Positions 44,087 through 54,045 of a stretch of DNA of 63,608 nucleotides are shown here, piece by piece. Location of the stretch: contig SUTX01000012.1 of NCBI GenBank assembly GCA_015152465.1, forward strand, positions 1 through 63,608. Reading direction: 5' to 3'. Each line of letters starts with the position of its first letter. The first letter of the stretch is position 1. The position numbers were made by a program, and so were the translations under genes. The notes under the pieces were generated by a model. That model did no database searches, had not been told where the DNA came from, and was given only the letters and a program-made list of their open reading frames with translations. The DNA comes from Cyanobacteria bacterium SIG31. GTDB taxonomy: Bacteria > Cyanobacteriota > Vampirovibrionia > Gastranaerophilales > Gastranaerophilaceae.

Positions 44087-44881
44087 TTATACACTAACTT
44101 TCATAGTATTAGCTATAATTTCGTTAAAGCTTTCAGCTGTTAAGCTTGCACCACCAATTAATGCACCGTCGATGTCTGATTGAGACATTTGTTCTTCAAT
44201 TGTAGATGGTTTTACTGAACCGCCGTAAAGGATTCTGATAGCTTCGCCAGCAGATTCGCTTGATACTTGTTTAACAACGTTTCTAATCATAGCGATTACT
44301 CTGTTTGCTTCGATAGAATCACAAGTTTTACCAGTTCCGATAGCCCAGATTGGTTCGTAAGCGATAACTGATTTAGAAATTTCTTCTTCGCTTAAGCCGT
44401 TTAACGCAGCTCTAATTTGTGTAGCGATGTGTTCATCAGTTACACCAGCTTCTCTTTGTTCAAGAGTTTCACCACAGCAAATGATAGGAATTAGACCACC
44501 AGCAAGAATTGCTTTAGCTTTTTTGTTAATCATTTCATCAGTTTCTGAGAAGTATTGTCTTCTTTCAGAGTGACCAATGATGATATATGAACAACCAGCA
44601 TCAGCAAGCATTTCTACTGACAATTCACCAGTATAAGCACCTGATTTTTCCCAGTGGCAGTTTTGAGCAGCGATATTGATTTTGTTACCACCGCAACCGC
44701 AATCACATTTAACAGATTCAACAACTGCTAAAGATGTGAAAACAGGAGCAACTACAACTGTAGGAAGTTGTTGTGCTGAAAAATCTTTTACGAAACCTTT
44801 AATACCTTCAAATAAAGCTTTTGCATCAGCTTGAAGTAAATTCATTTTCCAGTTTCCTGCAATAATTGGTTTTCTTGACAT
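44087..44881 (-). CDS. tpiA: Triose-phosphate isomerase
   Basis: 264 residues, near the usual 250. GNWKMN (with the catalytic lysine), GHSERRQYF (electrophilic histidine), AYEPIWAIGTGKT (catalytic glutamate) and LYGGSV phosphate loop are intact. It interconverts dihydroxyacetone phosphate and glyceraldehyde-3-phosphate in glycolysis. A small cysteine insertion (KCDCGCGGNK, residues 58-67) is unusual for the family. AAGGAG precedes the ATG. It is monocistronic. Confidence 0.97.
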   Translation of the reverse strand: MSRKPIIAGNWKMNLLQADAKALFEGIKGFVKDFSAQQLPTVVVAPVFTSLAVVESVKCDCGCGGNKINIAAQNCHWEKSGAYTGELSVEMLADAGCSYIIIGHSERRQYFSETDEMINKKAKAILAGGLIPIICCGETLEQREAGVTDEHIATQIRAALNGLSEEEISKSVIAYEPIWAIGTGKTCDSIEANRVIAMIRNVVKQVSSESAGEAIRILYGGSVKPSTIEEQMSQSDIDGALIGGASLTAESFNEIIANTMKVSV

Positions 44882-44961
44882 GTTTTTCTCCTTATTTAAG
44901 ATTAAGTCTTACTCTTGCATGGTAAGACAAACAGGGTAAGAGGTCAAGAAATAAAGCATTT

Positions 44962-45492
44962 TTAAAAAGGTACACTTACAATCACGTTTACCATAGTATC
45001 GCTTGGTTGTATTTTCCCTTTAAAAGGGATATTTTGTTGTAATTCTGCTGATAATGAGCAATTGTTAAAATTATGTGTATAACCAACCCAAGCGCCAGTA
45101 TTAGTTTTCCAGCCTTTTTTAGAATGTTTTGTTGTTAAATGAGCGGAAGAATAAATGGAGTTGTTTTTGTCAAAACTATAGCTACCTCCAAAAGTAACTC
45201 GATATTGTTCGGTATCGTCTATTTTACGAATTCTTGCCTGAGCATTTAAGTGATTGCTAATATTATATTTTAATTTAGCTTCAACGGCTGGAACTGTTGT
45301 TACTCCTTTTTGTGGAGAATGTATATTAAATTTGGTGCTAGCTCCTATTCCTACGGTTGCAGTGAAATCGCCGGATTGAAGAGATAGGTTAAAAGTATTT
45401 AAGCTTTCAAAATTAGATTTGTTGATTTCATTACCAAAATCATAATAGTTTGAGCTTGAGAAACTAGTTTTTGTGCTCAAGGGATTTGACAT
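44962..45492 (-). CDS. Beta-rich protein, possible outer-membrane barrel fragment
   Basis: 176 residues with alternating strands (LQSGDFTATVGIGASTKFNI, AKLKYNISNHLNAQARIRK, YRVTFGGSYSFDKNNSIYSS, TGAWVGYTHNFNNCSLSAEL) ending in VNVIVSVPF, a terminal aromatic as in outer-membrane barrels. No signal peptide is present. About eight strands would be too few for a large porin but enough for a small barrel. Function unknown. It lies between tpiA and the atpDC pair. Confidence 0.5.
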   Translation of the reverse strand: MSNPLSTKTSFSSSNYYDFGNEINKSNFESLNTFNLSLQSGDFTATVGIGASTKFNIHSPQKGVTTVPAVEAKLKYNISNHLNAQARIRKIDDTEQYRVTFGGSYSFDKNNSIYSSAHLTTKHSKKGWKTNTGAWVGYTHNFNNCSLSAELQQNIPFKGKIQPSDTMVNVIVSVPF

Positions 45493-45554
45493 AAATTTCC
45501 TCTTAAATTTATCCTCGTATATATATAAAGTATTTTTGTTAAAAAAAATTGCTA

Positions 45555-45590
45555 AAAAAACGATTAAATGAAAATTTAATCGTTTTTTAG
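45555..45590 (-). terminator. Terminator near atpC and the beta-rich gene
   Basis: CGATTAAA pairs with TTTAATCG around six bases, with A-run and T-run flanks. In the minus direction it lies downstream of the beta-rich gene's promoter region; it more likely ends plus transcription or insulates that region. Confidence 0.6.
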
Positions 45591-45606
45591 TTGTTTTATA
45601 TTTTGC

Positions 45607-45999
45607 TTATTTATTCAATGCAGCTTTGAGCCTTGCTAATGAACGAGCAAGCGCAGCTTGTGCTCTTTGTGAATCAATTTTAGCGGAAGTGTCAGCCAAG
45701 CGAGCTTCTGCACGAGATTTTGCATCATTTGCACGAGTAACGTCAATATTGCAACCATCTTCACAGACATCTGTAAGTATAGTAGCGATATTGTCTTTGA
45801 ATTGAAAAACTCCACCCATTGTTGCAAAGTATCTAATCTTATTGCCTTGACGAACTTTTGTAACACCAATTTCCAAAACAGTTGTAAAAGGTATATGATC
45901 TTTTAAAATACCGATTTGGCCTGTTTGGGCTTGTATCACAATTTCATCTGCCTCACCTTCAAAAACTATTCTTTCATGTGTGATTATTTTTAGTTGCAT
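45607..45999 (-). CDS. atpC: ATP synthase epsilon subunit
   Basis: 130 residues, normal. MQLKIITHERIVFEGEADEI and GQIGILKDHIPFTTVLEIG fit the N-terminal beta barrel, and the C-terminal helices (RANDAKSRAEARLADTS, AQAALARSLARLKAALNK) are present. It inhibits ATP hydrolysis and couples rotation. It follows atpD by 95 bp on the same strand. Confidence 0.93.
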   Translation of the reverse strand: MQLKIITHERIVFEGEADEIVIQAQTGQIGILKDHIPFTTVLEIGVTKVRQGNKIRYFATMGGVFQFKDNIATILTDVCEDGCNIDVTRANDAKSRAEARLADTSAKIDSQRAQAALARSLARLKAALNK

Positions 46000-46094
46000 T
46001 TTTTCACCTTTGGGCGGAGCACATTCCTTTTTATTACTGTATTTTTGTATCTTGTCATGTGCTCCTTTTGAACAAATTACAAAATCTCCAAGTT

Positions 46095-47540
<1,446 letters not shown>

Positions 47541-47718
47541 TTAAATCTACTAGCTTATGTAGCCTATCTTTATAGAATTGATTATACTATAAAATTCAAT
47601 GCTATGCAAGAAAGTGACACTATTATATTAATGTAACAAATTTTAATAAAATAAGCAATTTTTAAGAATAAAAATACTTTATATAAACATATAGTGTGAA
47701 ACGTGTAGAAAGGTTAAT

Positions 47719-48570
47719 ATGCCGATTAATCCTGTTTTGCTGCAAAACCAGCAAGATAAAATCCCCGAAATATATAAAGACTTTAGGACGATAAAAAGGG
47801 CTGTTGCTCCTGATGAAAAGGACACTGTTCTTGATGAGGCTTTTCCTGTTTATGGCCAAATTAATGACATAGAAGAACATATCAAAAATAAGAACTTTGA
47901 TACAGCAGGTGCAATAACTTCTCTGGCAGTATTAAAAGGTCCCGAAGAGATTGATGAATTATTTTCTGCTGCCGGTCAAATCAAACAAAAGTTTAAGGGT
48001 AAAAATTACGAACATCCTTATGACTATACAAAAGCAGAATTAGAAAGCTCGTTTTTTAGAGATTCTACCCTTGCTAAACATATGAACTACCGTTCTAAGG
48101 GTTGTGTTTTCCCAAAAGCCTCAAATTGGCTATTAAAAAAAGATATAAGTTTTTTGGATACAAAATTAGGGAATCTAATTTGTAAAATCTTTAATATTGA
48201 TTTTACCCATACTGCAACACCATTAGAAAGTATAACGTCAATCCCCGACAATAAATGTTTCTTAGAAGCTGTAGAATTCAATACAAAATCTTTCCCAAAA
48301 GAAATTGTAGGTAGAGCTTTAGCCAGAACCAGTAAAATCGGCTCATTAGCTCTTGCAACTATTGAAGGACTTGATATCAAAAACGATATTCAAGACGGAG
48401 CGAACCCGTATAAAGAAATAGCTAAAGGGGTTGCAAAACTTGGTGCTACAATTAGCGGTATTGGCATCTTGGGAGCAATTGGCTCAAAATACTATGGACC
48501 TGTTGGTTCAGTTGTTGGAGCTAGTGCGGGGACCGTCTTGGGTGCACTCGTCGCTAAAGAATTGGATTAA
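47719..48570 (+). CDS. Protein of unknown function with glycine-rich hydrophobic tail
   Basis: 283 residues, AGAAAGG before the ATG. The N-terminus PINPVLLQNQQDKIP has no tag. A central region has several cysteines (GCVFPKAS, NLICKIF, NKCFLEA). The last 60 residues are hydrophobic and small-residue rich (GVAKLGATISGIGILGAIG, VGASAGTVLGALVAKELD), like a membrane-embedded or glycine-zipper segment. Its 3' end is duplicated downstream (48905-48982). No homology is recognised. Confidence 0.65.
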   Translation: MPINPVLLQNQQDKIPEIYKDFRTIKRAVAPDEKDTVLDEAFPVYGQINDIEEHIKNKNFDTAGAITSLAVLKGPEEIDELFSAAGQIKQKFKGKNYEHPYDYTKAELESSFFRDSTLAKHMNYRSKGCVFPKASNWLLKKDISFLDTKLGNLICKIFNIDFTHTATPLESITSIPDNKCFLEAVEFNTKSFPKEIVGRALARTSKIGSLALATIEGLDIKNDIQDGANPYKEIAKGVAKLGATISGIGILGAIGSKYYGPVGSVVGASAGTVLGALVAKELD

Positions 48571-48904
48571 TCTTCTTCTTGCTCAAATTCTTTTTTAAAG
48601 TACTCAAAACTTTTTTTATATTTTTCAAACAATCTTAAATGATGATCTTTTGCATAAGGTAGTATAGCCTTAAGAGTATCCAGTGCATCTTGAGGGGATA
48701 TAGACTTAAAGGCTACGTCTATTTCTAGTCTGTAAAGAGTTCCATTAATATTGGTGGAATGTATACATCTGTCCATACCCTCTTTAAAATACTTCATGTT
48801 AACAGCTTTGAAATTTGTATTATAGGTTGTTGCTGAAATTCGGTTGATTTGCATACGATACTCCTTAGTAAAAATATGTTATCACTAGCAAGTATTATTT
48901 TCAA
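48493..48904. repeat. First copy of a 412-bp tandem duplication
   Basis: This block (3' end of the preceding gene, the minus-strand 95-codon gene and its upstream region) repeats at 48905-49316. The offset is exactly 412 for all the matching landmarks. Confidence 0.9.
48567..48854 (-). CDS. NFxA-tagged small protein, copy 1
   Basis: 95 residues with AAGGAGTATCGT before the ATG. It opens MQINRISATTYNTNFKAVN, the recurrent tag. The C-terminal half is helical (QDALDTLKAILPYAKDHHL, KYKKSFEYFKKEFEQEED) and acidic at the end. It overlaps the upstream gene's stop by 4 bp. The neighbour at 48979 is 12 substitutions away, all in the first 64 residues. Function unknown. Confidence 0.75.
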   Translation of the reverse strand: MQINRISATTYNTNFKAVNMKYFKEGMDRCIHSTNINGTLYRLEIDVAFKSISPQDALDTLKAILPYAKDHHLRLFEKYKKSFEYFKKEFEQEED

Positions 48905-48982
48905 TATGGACCTGTTGGTTCAGTTGTTGGAGCTAGCGCAGGGACAGTCTTGGGTGCACTCGTCGCTAAAGAATTGGATTAA
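48905..48982 (+). pseudogene. Duplicated C-terminal fragment of the 47719 gene
   Basis: 25 codons and the stop of the upstream gene (GPVGSVVGASAGTVLGALV, then AKELD) are repeated here without a start. Compared with the original, the three base changes (in Ser, Ala and Thr codons) are all synonymous, so the copy may have diverged as part of a longer gene before it was cut down. Confidence 0.8.
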
Positions 48983-49266
48983 TCTTCTTCTTGCTCAAAT
49001 TCTTTTTTAAAGTACTCAAAACTTTTTTTATATTTTTCAAACAATCTTAAATGATGATCTTTTGCATAAGGTAATAAAGCCTTAAGAGTATCCAGTGCGT
49101 CTTGAGGGGATATAGACTTAAAGGCTACAGCATTTTCTAAGCGAAAAAGAGTTCCATCAATATCAGTGGAATGTATACATCTATCAATTCCCTCTACTAG
49201 ATATTTTTTGTTAACAGCTTTGAAATTTGTATTGTAGCTTGTTGCTGAGATTTTGTTGATTTGCAT
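48979..49266 (-). CDS. NFxA-tagged small protein, copy 2
   Basis: 95 residues, MQINKISATSYNTNFKAVN tag. Identical to copy 1 over the last 31 residues; 12 changes occur in the first 64, including K24V, I45N and D46A, so the N-terminal region is diversifying while the C-terminal helices are held. It has the same ribosome site. Function unknown. Confidence 0.75.
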   Translation of the reverse strand: MQINKISATSYNTNFKAVNKKYLVEGIDRCIHSTDIDGTLFRLENAVAFKSISPQDALDTLKALLPYAKDHHLRLFEKYKKSFEYFKKEFEQEED

Positions 49267-49321
49267 ACGATACTCCTTAGTAAAAATATGTTATCACCAG
49301 CAAGTATTATTTTCAATAAAT

Positions 49322-50569
49322 TTATATATCTGCGGGGCATTTACCTTCTTTTAAAAGTTCGATTAATGGAAGAATAAATTCTTCTTCTCCTTCTCCTTCA
49401 GTTTTCAGAGTATAATAGGCAATTTCTGCAAATTCTTTGCAAATTGGTAGTATTTGTTTTTTTTCAATTTTGGAATTTAGTGCATATTTTGCTACATTAT
49501 ATCTCAGTTCTTTTATTTCATTTGTCGTATATTTATTCAGTATTTCTTCGGTCTCTTCCATTGCGGAAGCAGAATACATTATTCCTTTGTACAGAGCAGG
49601 AACTGAGTATTCCAACCCATTACCTACACAGTCGTGGTTTCTTATTTCAATAAAATTTCTTAAACGAACTTCAGGGAAATATAGATTTGAATGTAGTTTC
49701 CAGTCTTCTATTGTTGGTAAAAATTCTTCAAATCCTTTTTCCATATATTGTTTAAAAGTCATTTTACCGTTTATTCCTATCATTTTATCGTCTCTATTAA
49801 TAAAAATCATTGGAGTTTCTAAAAGTTTTGCCACATAATCTTTAAAACACATATTTTTGTTAAAATCTGTTGCAAAACCACATCTTTCGTTATCTGTGTT
49901 TAACCAAGCCAAAGCTCTAAAAGATTTATAGCCTGTGTCGACACCACCTCTAATTTTTGAATTGGCAAACATTGCTGTAGCAAAAGGCATCATAAGATTT
50001 GCTAGGCGAAATTTTCTCATAGCATCTTCTTCTGATTTAAAATCGATGCCAACCTGTATGCCAGCTGTTTCTCGCATCATAACGTCAGAAAGTATTCCCC
50101 AAAGGTAATTAGCCATTAGGTGATATCTTTGTTTTGGTAAAAGCTTTATGTTTTTATAAGTTGTTTTAGGAGAAACGCCAACATTAAGTAGTTTTATATC
50201 AAAATCTTCAAGAATTGGAGCTAATGCAGAATCAATTTCTTCAATTCTTTTTTTTAAATCTTTAATAAAAATTTGTGGCTCAAGGCTTAGCTCTATTTGG
50301 CAACCTGGTTCAAGCGTAATTGTCTCATGAAGTTTTTTTAGTCCAATGATAGAATCTCCGTCGAGAATATAATCCCAATTATCAATTTTTGCAAATTCTC
50401 TTAATAGTTCACAAATCCCGAATTCACCGTCGTAGGGAACTACATTTTTTCCGTAATGACTAACCGGTATTCTTTCATATTCCATACCGATTCTTTGCTC
50501 TGTTTTGCAACCTAGTAAAAACTCATCAAGTAGTTGACTATACTCTAAACGTTCTTTAGTTTTTAACAC
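49322..50569 (-). CDS. gshA: Glutamate-cysteine ligase, plant/alphaproteobacterial-type
   Basis: 415 residues from a GTG at 50569 with AAGGAG six bases upstream; the frame is open 30 codons further but without signals. IGMEYERIPV, PGCQIELSLEP, NVGVSPKTTYKN, LLPKQRYHLMANYLWG, MMRETAGIQVGIDFKSEEDA, FANSKIRGG and YFPEVRLRNFIEIRNHD match class III glutamate-cysteine ligases. It makes gamma-glutamylcysteine; no glutathione synthetase gene is adjacent, so the product may be used as such. It is transcribed alone on the minus strand, divergent from rsmA. Confidence 0.85.
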   Translation of the reverse strand: MLKTKERLEYSQLLDEFLLGCKTEQRIGMEYERIPVSHYGKNVVPYDGEFGICELLREFAKIDNWDYILDGDSIIGLKKLHETITLEPGCQIELSLEPQIFIKDLKKRIEEIDSALAPILEDFDIKLLNVGVSPKTTYKNIKLLPKQRYHLMANYLWGILSDVMMRETAGIQVGIDFKSEEDAMRKFRLANLMMPFATAMFANSKIRGGVDTGYKSFRALAWLNTDNERCGFATDFNKNMCFKDYVAKLLETPMIFINRDDKMIGINGKMTFKQYMEKGFEEFLPTIEDWKLHSNLYFPEVRLRNFIEIRNHDCVGNGLEYSVPALYKGIMYSASAMEETEEILNKYTTNEIKELRYNVAKYALNSKIEKKQILPICKEFAEIAYYTLKTEGEGEEEFILPLIELLKEGKCPADI

Positions 50570-50648
50570 AATAGACTCCTTATTTAATTCTAACATACTT
50601 AAAATTACTGCGAAATAAAACTTTAAACATTTCCCTATTTGTATTATT

Positions 50649-51497
50649 ATGAATACCATGGTGGACTATTTACAAAGAGCAAAGTTTTTTAGAACTAAAA
50701 AAAGATTAGGACAAAATTTCCTTGTTAACCCTGAAGTTATCGAGGATATACTTGATTATGCTCAAATTACAAAAGACGATGTTGTGCTCGAAATAGGACC
50801 TGGCGTTGGTTTTGTAACAGAACAACTAGTAAAATATGCAAAAAAAGTTATTGCAGTAGAACTTGATGAAGAAGCTATAAAAGAGCTTAAGAAACTTGAG
50901 TGCGATAACTTAGAATTAATCCATAACGATATATTGAAAACTGATATTTCTGAGCTTTCTGGTGGCGAAAGAATCAAAGTTGTTGCAAATATACCTTATT
51001 ATATAACTTCTCCAATTATTGCACATTTGTTGGGTGAAATCGATGATTTAGCTAATAAAAATCGTGCCGTTATTGAAGATATTATTTTAATGGTACAAGA
51101 AGAAGTTGCTCGTAGAGTTGTTGCAACCGAAAAGAGTTCTGCTAAACAATACGGGCTTTTAACAATACTTTCACAATTTTGGGCAGATTGTTCAATAATT
51201 AGAATTGTTGGAAGACGTTCTTTTTATCCTGCGCCAAAAGTAAACTCAGCTCTAATATCTTTAAAAGTTAGAAAAGAGCCATTGTTAAAACTCAGTGATT
51301 ATACATTCTTTAGAAGAGTGATTAAATCAGCTTTTGCTCAACGTAGAAAAACTTTGAAAAACTGCCTTTTAGGTGGCGGTTTTGATAGAGAAAAAATAGT
51401 CTATGCTCTAGAAAAAATGAGTTTGGATGAAAACATAAGAGGCGAGAAGTTATCTATTGAACAATTGGGAGAACTATCAGAGCTTTTACAGGTATAA
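50649..51497 (+). CDS. rsmA: 16S rRNA A1518/A1519 dimethyltransferase
   Basis: 282 residues. KRLGQNFLVNPEVI opens the family, GPGVGFVTEQL is the SAM-binding motif I, and NIPYYITSPII is the adenine catalytic motif IV. C-terminal helices end with RRKTLKNCLLGGG. It dimethylates two adjacent adenines near the 3' end of 16S rRNA (KsgA). The nearest upstream ATG of several (50649, 50658) is uncertain. It is followed 4 bp later by the tagged 51502 gene. Confidence 0.95.
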   Translation: MNTMVDYLQRAKFFRTKKRLGQNFLVNPEVIEDILDYAQITKDDVVLEIGPGVGFVTEQLVKYAKKVIAVELDEEAIKELKKLECDNLELIHNDILKTDISELSGGERIKVVANIPYYITSPIIAHLLGEIDDLANKNRAVIEDIILMVQEEVARRVVATEKSSAKQYGLLTILSQFWADCSIIRIVGRRSFYPAPKVNSALISLKVRKEPLLKLSDYTFFRRVIKSAFAQRRKTLKNCLLGGGFDREKIVYALEKMSLDENIRGEKLSIEQLGELSELLQV

Positions 51498-51501
51498 AAA
51501 C

Positions 51502-51945
51502 ATGAAAATAAATACAATAAACAATCAATATATGAACACAAATTTTACTGCCCTAAAAAAGATTAAACCCCATATTAGCTATGGTGGATTTTCTACCGAT
51601 GAGCAGATGATAGCTAATAAATTAAAACAGTATGCTGCTGAGAGTGATTTTTTTAAGAAGCATAATGTTAAAGCTGTAGTTTATTCTAAATTTCGTCAAG
51701 CAGTTATTCATTTATCTTATCGTGATTCTTTAGGAAAAGGGACAAGTATAATTAAGCGTATTAAAGATATAATTAAGCCAGAACCCGCAAAAGAATGTGT
51801 GATAGTTTCTAGTGATCAATATTGTACGATGGAAGCTGCTTATAAAATGGCAAAAAAACTCAGAGAAAGTACTAAAGAGCATAGTTTAGATACGATTATA
51901 GAAAATAATAAACGGATTGATATTGAAAATTTAAAAATAAAATAG
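51502..51945 (+). CDS. NFxA-tagged protein of unknown function
   Basis: 147 residues from the ATG at 51502, with AGGT upstream, five bases after the rsmA stop; a frame further upstream overlaps rsmA and is less likely. It opens MKINTINNQYMNTNFTALKK, the clearest form of the tag in this window. The remainder is basic, with KAVVYSKFRQAVIHLSYRDS and a PEPAKECVIVSSDQ region. No catalytic motif is recognised. It may be co-transcribed with rsmA. Confidence 0.75.
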   Translation: MKINTINNQYMNTNFTALKKIKPHISYGGFSTDEQMIANKLKQYAAESDFFKKHNVKAVVYSKFRQAVIHLSYRDSLGKGTSIIKRIKDIIKPEPAKECVIVSSDQYCTMEAAYKMAKKLRESTKEHSLDTIIENNKRIDIENLKIK

Positions 51946-51955
51946 GAATAAAATT

Positions 51956-52558
51956 ATGAACACAAACGCATTATTTAAAATAGGTTATGGACTTTATATT
52001 TTGTCTTGTCATGAGAACGGCAAAGATAACGCTTGCATAGTTAATACAGTTATGCAAGTTACATCTGATCCTTGCCAGATTGCGGTCTGTGTGAATAAAG
52101 CAAACTATTCTTGTGAGATGATTCAACGTACGAGAAAGTTTAATGTATCGATTCTTGATGAAGAATCTGAGTTCGAAGTGTTTAAACATTTTGGATATCA
52201 AAGTGGAAAAGAAGTTGATAAATTTTTGAATTTTATACACACGAAACGCACGCCGAACGGGGTTTTATATATAACTAAAAATACAAATGCATATTTTTCA
52301 GCTTGGGTAAAACAGGAGATTGATTTAGGCTCGCATATAATGTTTATTGCTCAGCTTGTAGAGGCAGAAGTTTTGTCTGAAAAGCCGACTGTAACTTATG
52401 ATTATTATCAAAAAAATATTAAGCCAAAACCTCAATCGATACAGAAAAAAGGTTGGCGTTGTAAGATTTGCGGATATGTTTATGAGGGTGAAAATCTACC
52501 AAGCGATTTTGTTTGTCCTATATGTAAACACGGCGCAGTAGATTTTGAGAAAATATAA
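51956..52558 (+). CDS. Flavin reductase-like protein with C-terminal rubredoxin (Hrb-like)
   Basis: 200 residues. Residues 1-150 match the FMN-binding flavin reductase domain (LYILSCHENGKDNACIVNTVM, QIAVCVNKANYS, FNVSILDEESEF). Residues 160-200 are a rubredoxin: CKICGYVYEGENLPSDFVCP (CxxCGY ... CPxC), the iron ligands. The fusion is like Moorella high-molecular-weight rubredoxin, which passes NADH electrons to flavodiiron proteins for O2 or NO detoxification. No flavodiiron gene is in the window. Confidence 0.85.
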   Translation: MNTNALFKIGYGLYILSCHENGKDNACIVNTVMQVTSDPCQIAVCVNKANYSCEMIQRTRKFNVSILDEESEFEVFKHFGYQSGKEVDKFLNFIHTKRTPNGVLYITKNTNAYFSAWVKQEIDLGSHIMFIAQLVEAEVLSEKPTVTYDYYQKNIKPKPQSIQKKGWRCKICGYVYEGENLPSDFVCPICKHGAVDFEKI

Positions 52559-52560
52559 AA

Positions 52561-52598
52561 TTAGCCCTCACCCCAACTCCCATTAGAGAGGGAGCTAA
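52561..52598. repeat. Inverted repeat with CCCTCACCCCAACTCCC core
   Basis: TTAGC (52561) pairs with GCTAA (52594), and CTC with GAG inside. The CCCTCACCCCAAC word is a common REP-like core in cyanobacteria and other bacteria. It may end the flavin reductase transcript. Confidence 0.5.
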
Positions 52599-52657
52599 TG
52601 TTGCAAAAGACATAATAATGGCTTATACTGTTAGAACGAACATTGATTGTTAAATAT

Positions 52658-53050
52658 GGGGATGTACTGGTTTTGACGCTGTGATCGGTAAATCCGGGTT
52701 GCGAGTCCGAGCGCTGTTCTCGGTTATCAACGAGCAAATTAAAACAAACGCTGAATCAAACGTTGTTTATGCTAACTTCGGTCGCGAAAGCAGACTAGCT
52801 GCCTAATTGCAGCTATTAGCCCTCTAGTCCGACCAGCTTGCCGTTTGACTAGATGAAATTATGCAAGACGCAGTACGCAAATGATGGTATGCGTATCAAG
52901 ATTACCATTGGAGGTTAGGCTTCCGCAAAAAGCCTTTGGATTATGTTAGGTTTTGTTATTTCCCATCTTAATCCGAGATAATAAGTAACTACACTCGTAG
53001 ATATCAGTTTTTATCCACAATGGACGTGGGTTCGACTCCCACCATCTCCA
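52658..53050 (+). ncRNA. ssrA: Transfer-messenger RNA
   Basis: About 393 nt. The 5' end GGGGATG pairs with CATCTCC near the 3' end; GGTTCGACTCCCACC is the T arm. The tag frame ends ...AESNVVYANFGRESRLAA followed by TAA at 52804-52806, with LAA as the usual degradation signal. The exact resume codon is not certain (GCT at 52750 is likely). It rescues stalled ribosomes with SmpB. CCA is not encoded. The tag is longer than most. Confidence 0.95.
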
Positions 53051-53088
53051 GTTTTTTAATGTAATTAATAATATAGATACTTGGGAGA

Positions 53089-53106
53089 CGACTCCCACCA
53101 TCTCCA
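53089..53106 (+). other. Duplicated 18-nt tmRNA 3' end
   Basis: CGACTCCCACCATCTCCA repeats the last 18 nt of tmRNA (53033-53050) 56 bp downstream, with no upstream tmRNA body. Such a copy is expected when an element has integrated and left or been lost at the tmRNA end. Confidence 0.75.
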
Positions 53107-53345
53107 CTTACTTTTTTTGTAAAAAAAGTAAGCAAAAAAACTTTTCATACATTATCGGCAGAGATTGATTAATGCCACAAGCTTATAATAATCATTCCAA
53201 CTCTGCCTCAAAGAAATTATTCTGCTTTAGATTTAGAACACAATTTTTTTGTAAAAAAGTAAGCAAAAAAACTTTTCATACACTATTGGCAGAGATTGAT
53301 TAATGCCACAAGCTTATAATAATTATTCCAACTCTGCCTCAAAGA
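53107..53345. repeat. Two copies of a ~100-bp hairpin-containing repeat
   Basis: Unit 1 (about 53112-53214) and unit 2 (about 53243-53345) are near identical, offset 131 bp. Each has a T-run/A-run palindrome (for example CTTACTTTTTTT with its complement at 53107-53132) and a GGCAGAG/CTCTGCC stem (53157-53163 with 53201-53207; 53288-53294 with 53332-53338). No gene is present between 53051 and 53368. Confidence 0.8.
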
Positions 53346-53368
53346 GACTATTCAGTTTTTGATTCAAT

Positions 53369-53935
53369 TTATCCATTTTCAACAAGTGCGCAAATTATAT
53401 GCCCAATCATAATATGTGATTCTTGGATTATTGGGGTGGAATCTGACGGAACTTTTATTAAATAATCACATAAAGAGTCCATCTTGCATTTGGCGTTGCC
53501 TGTTAATCCTACAGTTATAATTCCTTGTTTTTTGGCTTCTTTAAGTGCATTGATTATATTTGTTGAGTTTCCTGATGTTGAAATTGCAATAAAGACATCC
53601 CCTTTTCGTCCATAAGCTTCAACTTGGCGTGAGAAGATGATATCATTACTATAATCATTTCCAATTGCAGTCAAAACAGATGTGTTAGTTGTCAATGCAA
53701 CAGCGTTTATTGGTGGACGTTCTATTAAAAACTTAGAAACTAATTCTGCTGCAATATGCTGTGCATCGGCTGCTGAACCACCGTTACCTGCGGTTATAAC
53801 TTTATTATCTTTTTTATAAGCATTAATGATAATCTGTGCAATATTTTGAATGCTTGAAAGTATTTCTTCGTTATCCAATATTAATTGTTTTGTGGATATA
53901 GAATCTTTTATGTGGTTTTTAATATAGTTTTTCAC
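53369..53935 (-). CDS. gmhA: Phosphoheptose isomerase
   Basis: 188 residues, normal. SIS-domain motif AGNGGSAADAQHIAAELV, FISTSGNSTNIINAL and PIIQESHIMIGHIIC match GmhA; the catalytic glutamate and histidine lie in AAELV and HIMIGH. It converts sedoheptulose-7-phosphate to D-glycero-D-manno-heptose-7-phosphate for lipopolysaccharide core or capsule. The other heptose genes are not in the window. Confidence 0.93.
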   Translation of the reverse strand: MKNYIKNHIKDSISTKQLILDNEEILSSIQNIAQIIINAYKKDNKVITAGNGGSAADAQHIAAELVSKFLIERPPINAVALTTNTSVLTAIGNDYSNDIIFSRQVEAYGRKGDVFIAISTSGNSTNIINALKEAKKQGIITVGLTGNAKCKMDSLCDYLIKVPSDSTPIIQESHIMIGHIICALVENG

Positions 53936-54045
53936 GATTAGCTCCCAGAAATATAATACAACAATTTGTGTATGCTAACAACTATATTTAAAATTTCTAA
54001 AACTAGTAATCCATGTTATAATATTTTTCAATAGGAGAACTGAAA

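Larger units (their letters stand above)
48905..49316. repeat. Second copy of the 412-bp tandem duplication
   Basis: Repeats 48493-48904. The downstream flank (TTTTCAATAA...) leaves the repeat at about 49316. Confidence 0.9.

Noticed and set aside
53107..53345. A CRISPR array
   Set aside because: Only two units, about 100 bp each, and no short spacer pattern or cas genes.
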